Shown here piece by piece: positions 60,208 to 64,000 of a DNA stretch of 64,000 nt. The notes under the pieces are model-generated. The model was not told the DNA's origin. It made no database searches and saw only the letters and a list, made by a program, of their open reading frames with translations. A program made the position numbers and the translations under genes. Position 1 is the stretch's first letter, and each line of letters opens with the position of its first letter. Source of the DNA: Lacinutrix sp. Bg11-31 (GTDB taxonomy: Bacteria > Bacteroidota > Bacteroidia > Flavobacteriales > Flavobacteriaceae); contig NZ_CP025118.1 of assembly GCF_002831665.1 (NCBI RefSeq), positions 806,001 to 870,000 on the forward strand, written 5' to 3'.

Positions 60208-61761
60208 TTACTTTGGATCTAATACTACAAAAGGAATAATCATTTCTTCTAAAGAAACACCTCCATGTTGGTATGTATTTCTATAATAACTCACATAATG
60301 ATTGTAATTATTAGGGTATGCAAAAAACAAATCACTTTTAGCAAATATAAAAGAGCTATTCATCGACATAGAAGGTAAGTGTATCGATTTTGGGTCTTTA
60401 GCAGCCAATACATCTTTATTTTCATAACTTAAACTGCGTCCTGTTTTATAACGTAAGTTTAAACTAGTATCACGATCTCCAACTACTTTAGAAGGGTTTT
60501 TTACATTAATAGTACCATGATCTGTAGTAATAATTAATTTAAAGCCCATTTGTTGTGCTTGTTGAATCATTTCTAAAAGCGGAGAGTTTTTAAACCAACT
60601 TTGTGTTAAAGAACGATACGCTTTATCGTTAGAGGCTAATTCTTTAACAACATCCATTTCTGTTTTAGAGTGCGAGAGCATGTCTACAAAGTTGTAAACT
60701 ACAACAGTTAAATCGTTGTCTTTAGTGCCCTTAAAGTTGTCTGCTAATTTTTTGCCATTCTTTAAATTAGTTATCTTGTAATACTCATGCTTATAATTAG
60801 ACAAGCCTAAACGTTTCATTTGTGCTTCAAGAAAATCGTTTTCATGCATGTTTTTACCACCTTCATCTATATCATTTTTCCAAAATTCAGGATGTAATTT
60901 TTCCATATCACTAGGCATGAGTCCAGAAAAAATTGCATTTCTAGCATATTGGGTAGCTGTAGGTAAGATGCTAAAAAATGCACTTTCGCTTTTCTTTTTG
61001 TAATGATTAGTTACAAAAGGTTCGAAAGCTTTCCATTGGTCGTAACGTAAATTATCTACAACTACTAAAAGTGTAGGCTGTTCTTTGCTTAATTCTGGAA
61101 CTATTTTATCTTTAAATAAATTATAAGATAGAGTAGGTGCATCTACATTAGGCTCAAACCAAGTTGGGTAATTTTTGTCAATAAATTTTCCAAATAACAC
61201 GTTAGCTTCATTTTTTTGCGACTCTAAGATCTCGAACATGCCAGTATCTTCAATATCTTCCAATTGCATTTCCCAGTAAATAAGTTTTTGGTAAAGTGCA
61301 ACCCATTCTTCATAAGTGTTTACCATTGCCATATCCATAGCAATTTTTCTAAACTCTTGTTGGTAATTAGAGGTTGTTTTTTCTGAAATTAATCGCGAAT
61401 GATCCAAATTTTTCTTTAAACTAAGTAAAATCTGATTTGGGTTTACTGGTTTTATAAGGTAATCTGCAATTTTATTACCAATCGCGTCTTCCATTATATA
61501 TTCCTCCTCACTTTTGGTAATCATAACCACAGGAAGTGTGTCTTGTTTCTCTTTTATTTCGTTAAGCGTCTCTAAACCTGTTAAACCAGGCATGTTTTCG
61601 TCTAAAAATACAATATCAAACTTTTCGTCATCTAAAATTTCAAGCGCTTCTGTACCGCTATTACATTTGGTAACAATGTAGTTTCTTTGCTCTAAAAAGA
61701 TAATATGTGGTTTTAGTAAATCGATTTCATCGTCAACCCAAAGTATTTTTATTTTATCCAT
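60208..61761 (-). CDS. porX: PorX: response regulator with a PglZ-type phosphatase domain (type IX secretion regulator)
   Basis: The 517-residue protein combines a receiver domain (~1-120) with phospho-acceptor D54 (VFLDENMPG) and the conserved Lys of YLIKPVNP, a helical linker, and a C-terminal alkaline-phosphatase-like PglZ domain (~205-517) with VVVDNLRYDQW and ITTDHGTINVK metal-site motifs. In Porphyromonas gingivalis, PorX acts with PorY and SigP to control type IX secretion, and its PglZ domain hydrolyses oligonucleotide second messengers. Conservation of the receiver Asp and metal motifs suggests the same activity here. It is divergent from the HD-hydrolase/lpxD side. Confidence 0.93.
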   Translation of the reverse strand: MDKIKILWVDDEIDLLKPHIIFLEQRNYIVTKCNSGTEALEILDDEKFDIVFLDENMPGLTGLETLNEIKEKQDTLPVVMITKSEEEYIMEDAIGNKIADYLIKPVNPNQILLSLKKNLDHSRLISEKTTSNYQQEFRKIAMDMAMVNTYEEWVALYQKLIYWEMQLEDIEDTGMFEILESQKNEANVLFGKFIDKNYPTWFEPNVDAPTLSYNLFKDKIVPELSKEQPTLLVVVDNLRYDQWKAFEPFVTNHYKKKSESAFFSILPTATQYARNAIFSGLMPSDMEKLHPEFWKNDIDEGGKNMHENDFLEAQMKRLGLSNYKHEYYKITNLKNGKKLADNFKGTKDNDLTVVVYNFVDMLSHSKTEMDVVKELASNDKAYRSLTQSWFKNSPLLEMIQQAQQMGFKLIITTDHGTINVKNPSKVVGDRDTSLNLRYKTGRSLSYENKDVLAAKDPKSIHLPSMSMNSSFIFAKSDLFFAYPNNYNHYVSYYRNTYQHGGVSLEEMIIPFVVLDPK

Positions 61762-61762
61762 G

Positions 61763-61770
61763 TATATTTG
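61763..61770 (+). promoter_or_regulatory. -7 box of the HD hydrolase gene
   Basis: TATATTTG, an exact TAnnTTTG, two bases beyond the porX start codon and 31 bases before the TTG start of the HD gene. Confidence 0.4.
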
Positions 61771-61800
61771 TTTATCTAAATCAGTAAAAAAATCATCAGC

Positions 61801-63024
61801 TTGCAGAAAAGTAACAAACTTAAAATATTAAACGACCCAATTTACGGTTTTATTACAATCCCTAATTCGTTAATTTTCGATTTAATCGAACATCGTTATT
61901 TCCAGAGGCTTCGTCGCATCACTCAAATGGGAATGAGTTATCTTGTTTATCCAGGAGCTCATCATACACGTTTTCAACACGCTATAGGTTGCATGCATTT
62001 AATGCAGAAAGCTGTGCAAGTGTTACGTTTTAAAGGTGTTAAGATTTCTGAAGAAGAAAAAAACGCGCTATATATAGCTATTTTATTACACGATATTGGT
62101 CATGGACCATTCTCTCACGCTATGGAACATAGCATTGTAAACGGTGTTTCTCACGAGCATATTTCTATGCTTTTTATGGAGAAATTGAATGCGGAATTTA
62201 ACAACGATTTAACGTTGGCAATACAAATATTTAAAGGAGAATATCCACGTCAGTTTATGTGCGAGCTTATTTCTAGTCAAATAGATATGGATAGAGCAGA
62301 TTATTTAAAGCGCGATAGTTTTTACACAGGAGTTGCTGAAGGTAACATTAATAGCGAGCGTTTAATTACGATGCTTAATGTTAAGGACGATAAATTAGTT
62401 GTTGAAGATAAAGGAATTTATAGCATAGAAAAGTTCTTGGTTGCTAGGCGTTTAATGTATTGGCAAGTGTATTTACATAAAACAAGCTTAACTGCAGAGC
62501 AGCTGTTAATTAGAGTACTAAAACGAGCTAAAGAGTTGTCAAAAAAAGGCGAGAAATTACCTGCTAGCAAACCACTTCAATATTTTTTAAATAAAGAAAT
62601 AACCCTTGATAATTTTAATACCGAAAGCCTTGAAACGTTTTCTAAATTAGATGATTATGATATTGTTTCAGCAATGAAAGAGTGGCAATATCATGATGAT
62701 TTTGTGTTGAAGAACCTCTGCCAGATGATAATTAACAGGGATTTACTGAAAGTTAAAATCAAGAAAAATGAGATTAAAGAATCGTTATTAATTCAGCATA
62801 AAAATGAATTAATTGAAAAGCATTCAATTTCTGAAGCAGAAGCGGACTATTTTGTATTCACAGGGAAAATATCGAATCAAGCCTATACACGTAAAAAACA
62901 AGGTATAAATATTTTACACAAAAACGGAAAGATAGAAGATATAGTAAAAGCAAGCGACCAATTAAATCTTAAAGCGCTCGCGAAACCTGTAACTAAATAT
63001 TATATCTGTTATCCTAAAAACTAG
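61801..63024 (+). CDS. HD-domain phosphohydrolase (dGTPase-like)
   Basis: The 407-residue protein has HD-superfamily metal residues H60 (TRFQHAIG), H97-D98 (LLHDIGHGPFSH), and a late Asp in QIDMDRADYLKRD. This set and the N-terminal KILNDPIYGFITIPNSLIFD match the dNTP triphosphohydrolase-like family common in Bacteroidota. No ATG lies between the preceding in-frame stop and the conserved N-terminus, so the start is the TTG at 61801. It lies upstream of lpxD, as in many Bacteroidota. The substrate (dNTP or other nucleotide) is inferred from the family. Confidence 0.88.
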   Translation: MQKSNKLKILNDPIYGFITIPNSLIFDLIEHRYFQRLRRITQMGMSYLVYPGAHHTRFQHAIGCMHLMQKAVQVLRFKGVKISEEEKNALYIAILLHDIGHGPFSHAMEHSIVNGVSHEHISMLFMEKLNAEFNNDLTLAIQIFKGEYPRQFMCELISSQIDMDRADYLKRDSFYTGVAEGNINSERLITMLNVKDDKLVVEDKGIYSIEKFLVARRLMYWQVYLHKTSLTAEQLLIRVLKRAKELSKKGEKLPASKPLQYFLNKEITLDNFNTESLETFSKLDDYDIVSAMKEWQYHDDFVLKNLCQMIINRDLLKVKIKKNEIKESLLIQHKNELIEKHSISEAEADYFVFTGKISNQAYTRKKQGINILHKNGKIEDIVKASDQLNLKALAKPVTKYYICYPKN

Positions 63025-63153
63025 TTTGTAGTCTTTTTTTTGCTACAACATTCTAAACAATCTTAATAAGTGCTAAAAACACCTTTTAAGCCAAGCCAAC
63101 AACAATACATCAAACAACTTAACAACTTTCCACAATATATGATACATTTTTTC

Positions 63154-63161
63154 TATTTTTG
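63154..63161 (+). promoter_or_regulatory. -7 box immediately before lpxD
   Basis: TATTTTTG ends only 6 bases before the ATG at 63168. A transcript starting about 7 bases downstream would have almost no leader. Confidence 0.4.
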
Positions 63162-63167
63162 CGAGAG

Positions 63168-64000
63168 ATGAAATTTACAGCAGAACAAATAGCTGGTATT
63201 TTAGAAGGTGACATTGTTGGTAATCCACAAGTAGAAGTTTCTAAATTATCAAAAATAGAAGAAGGTGTCGAAGGCGCATTAACATTTTTGGCTAATCCCA
63301 AATACACTCCTTATATATATAGTACAAAAGCATCAATTGCAATTGTAAATAAAGATTTCGAGCCAGAGCAAGAAATTACAACAACCTTAATTAAAGTTGA
63401 CGATGCTTATAAATCGTTTTCAAAACTATTAGAATACTACAATCAAGTTAAACTTAATAAGTTTGGAATTGAGCAGCCATCTTTTATATCAGACTCTGCA
63501 ACAGTAGGAGGTGATATTTACGTTGGAGCATTTTCTTACATCGGGAATAATGTAATTATTGGAGATAATGTTAAAATTTTTCCAGGATGTTATATTGGAG
63601 ACAATGTAACTATTGGTAATGATACAGTACTGTTTGCTGGAGCAAAAATTTATTCGGAATGCATTATCGGTAAAAACTGTGTAATTAATTCAGGAGTAAT
63701 AATTGGAGCAGACGGTTTTGGTTTTGCACCAAATGAAGCAGGAGAATATGATAAAGTACCACAAATAGGAAATGTAATCCTAGAAGATTTTGTAGATGTT
63801 GGAGCTGCTACCACAATAGATAGAGCAACATTAGGTTCTACAATTATTAGAAAAGGTGTTAAATTAGACAATCAAATTCAGATTGCGCATAATGTTGAAA
63901 TTGGCAAAAACACAGTAATTGCTGCACAAACAGGTATTGCAGGCTCGACTAAAATTGGTGAAAATTGCCAAATTGGAGGTCAGGTAGGTTTTGCTGGACA
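63168..64000 (+). CDS. lpxD: UDP-3-O-acylglucosamine N-acyltransferase (5' part, cut by the window edge)
   Basis: The first 277 codons of LpxD, the third enzyme of lipid A synthesis, which adds a hydroxyacyl chain from acyl-ACP. The N-terminal uridine-binding domain starts [21 protein letters not shown] left-handed beta-helix of hexapeptide repeats follows ([16 protein letters not shown] and [12 protein letters not shown]), and the catalytic His lies in [11 protein letters not shown]. The frame is open to the end at 64000, so the C-terminus is missing because of the window, not the gene. In Bacteroidota it is usually followed by an lpxC-fabZ fusion and lpxA. Confidence 0.94.
   Translation, partial: MKFTAEQIAGILEGDIVGNPQVEVSKLSKIEEGVEGALTFLANPKYTPYIYSTKASIAIVNKDFEPEQEITTTLIKVDDAYKSFSKLLEYYNQVKLNKFGIEQPSFISDSATVGGDIYVGAFSYIGNNVIIGDNVKIFPGCYIGDNVTIGNDTVLFAGAKIYSECIIGKNCVINSGVIIGADGFGFAPNEAGEYDKVPQIGNVILEDFVDVGAATTIDRATLGSTIIRKGVKLDNQIQIAHNVEIGKNTVIAAQTGIAGSTKIGENCQIGGQVGFAG

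Noticed and set aside
63026..63048. Hairpin TTGTAG...CTACAA after the HD gene as a terminator
   Set aside because: Only six base pairs, with the T-run in the loop instead of after the stem.
1..64000. CRISPR arrays, tRNA or rRNA genes, insertion sequences, integrases, prophage genes
   Set aside because: No regularly spaced identical repeats with unique spacers, no cloverleaf with conserved T-arm in the intergenic gaps, and no transposase or integrase motif in the proteins read.

Overview
The window is chromosomal DNA from a member of the Bacteroidota, almost certainly a Flavobacteriaceae (marine Olleya/Lacinutrix/Winogradskyella-like; the genus cannot be fixed from sequence alone). The DNA is AT-rich with short intergenic gaps. 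Starts lack Shine-Dalgarno sequences, and many genes are preceded by the Bacteroidetes -7 box TAnnTTTG. The gene content fits too: PorX (type IX secretion regulator), TonB-dependent receptors with carboxypeptidase-like N-termini, DUF4834, DUF3667, DUF4258 and DUF937 proteins, YfhO, a LuxC-like reductase paired with a ferredoxin, and an iron-sulfur-less endonuclease III. I see no rRNA, tRNA, CRISPR array, insertion sequence or prophage.

Layout. 0-9 kb: threonine aldolase, a repeat-rich OmpA-family protein, YbaB, oligopeptidase B, then a cysteine-synthase-like enzyme beside an alpha-oxoamine synthase, which together look like the first two steps of capnine (sulfonolipid) synthesis. 9-17 kb: a GNAT-like protein and an outer-membrane barrel, then DUF4834-YfhO-glycosyltransferase-flippase (envelope glycan). 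17-27 kb: two paralogous secreted proteins flanking a one-domain DEAD-like protein, DUF3667, UvrA with a coupled membrane protein, an ECF sigma factor with a 47-residue follower, endonuclease III and Bcp. 27-36 kb: CDP-alcohol phosphotransferase, a His-rich TonB receptor behind a small His/Cys protein, small envelope proteins, serA/serC, and LuxC divergent from a 2[4Fe-4S] ferredoxin. 36-49 kb: a lipoprotein, methyltransferase, SDR, a large TonB receptor, YchF, and parE-parC. 49-64 kb: a HExxH lipoprotein, TerC, an XRE regulator divergent from an M14 carboxypeptidase, an Lrp regulator, DinB, AroB, proline dehydrogenase, alanine dehydrogenase, TsaE, PorX, an HD hydrolase, and LpxD, which runs off the right edge.

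The strongest unexplained signals are: (1) six copies of the palindrome TTACAWWTGTAA between the XRE regulator and the M14 peptidase, each containing a promoter -7 box, which suggests a dedicated repressor-controlled peptidase module; (2) two arrays of 23-residue repeats in one OmpA-family protein; (3) the probable capnine gene pair; (4) a lone, motif-degenerate half of a DEAD-box helicase between two paralogous secreted repeat proteins. Several features too short or too broken for a simple ORF search were added: a 47-residue protein after the ECF sigma factor, a 47-residue secreted peptide overlapping a membrane gene, a frameshifted membrane gene before parE, and the 5' part of lpxD.
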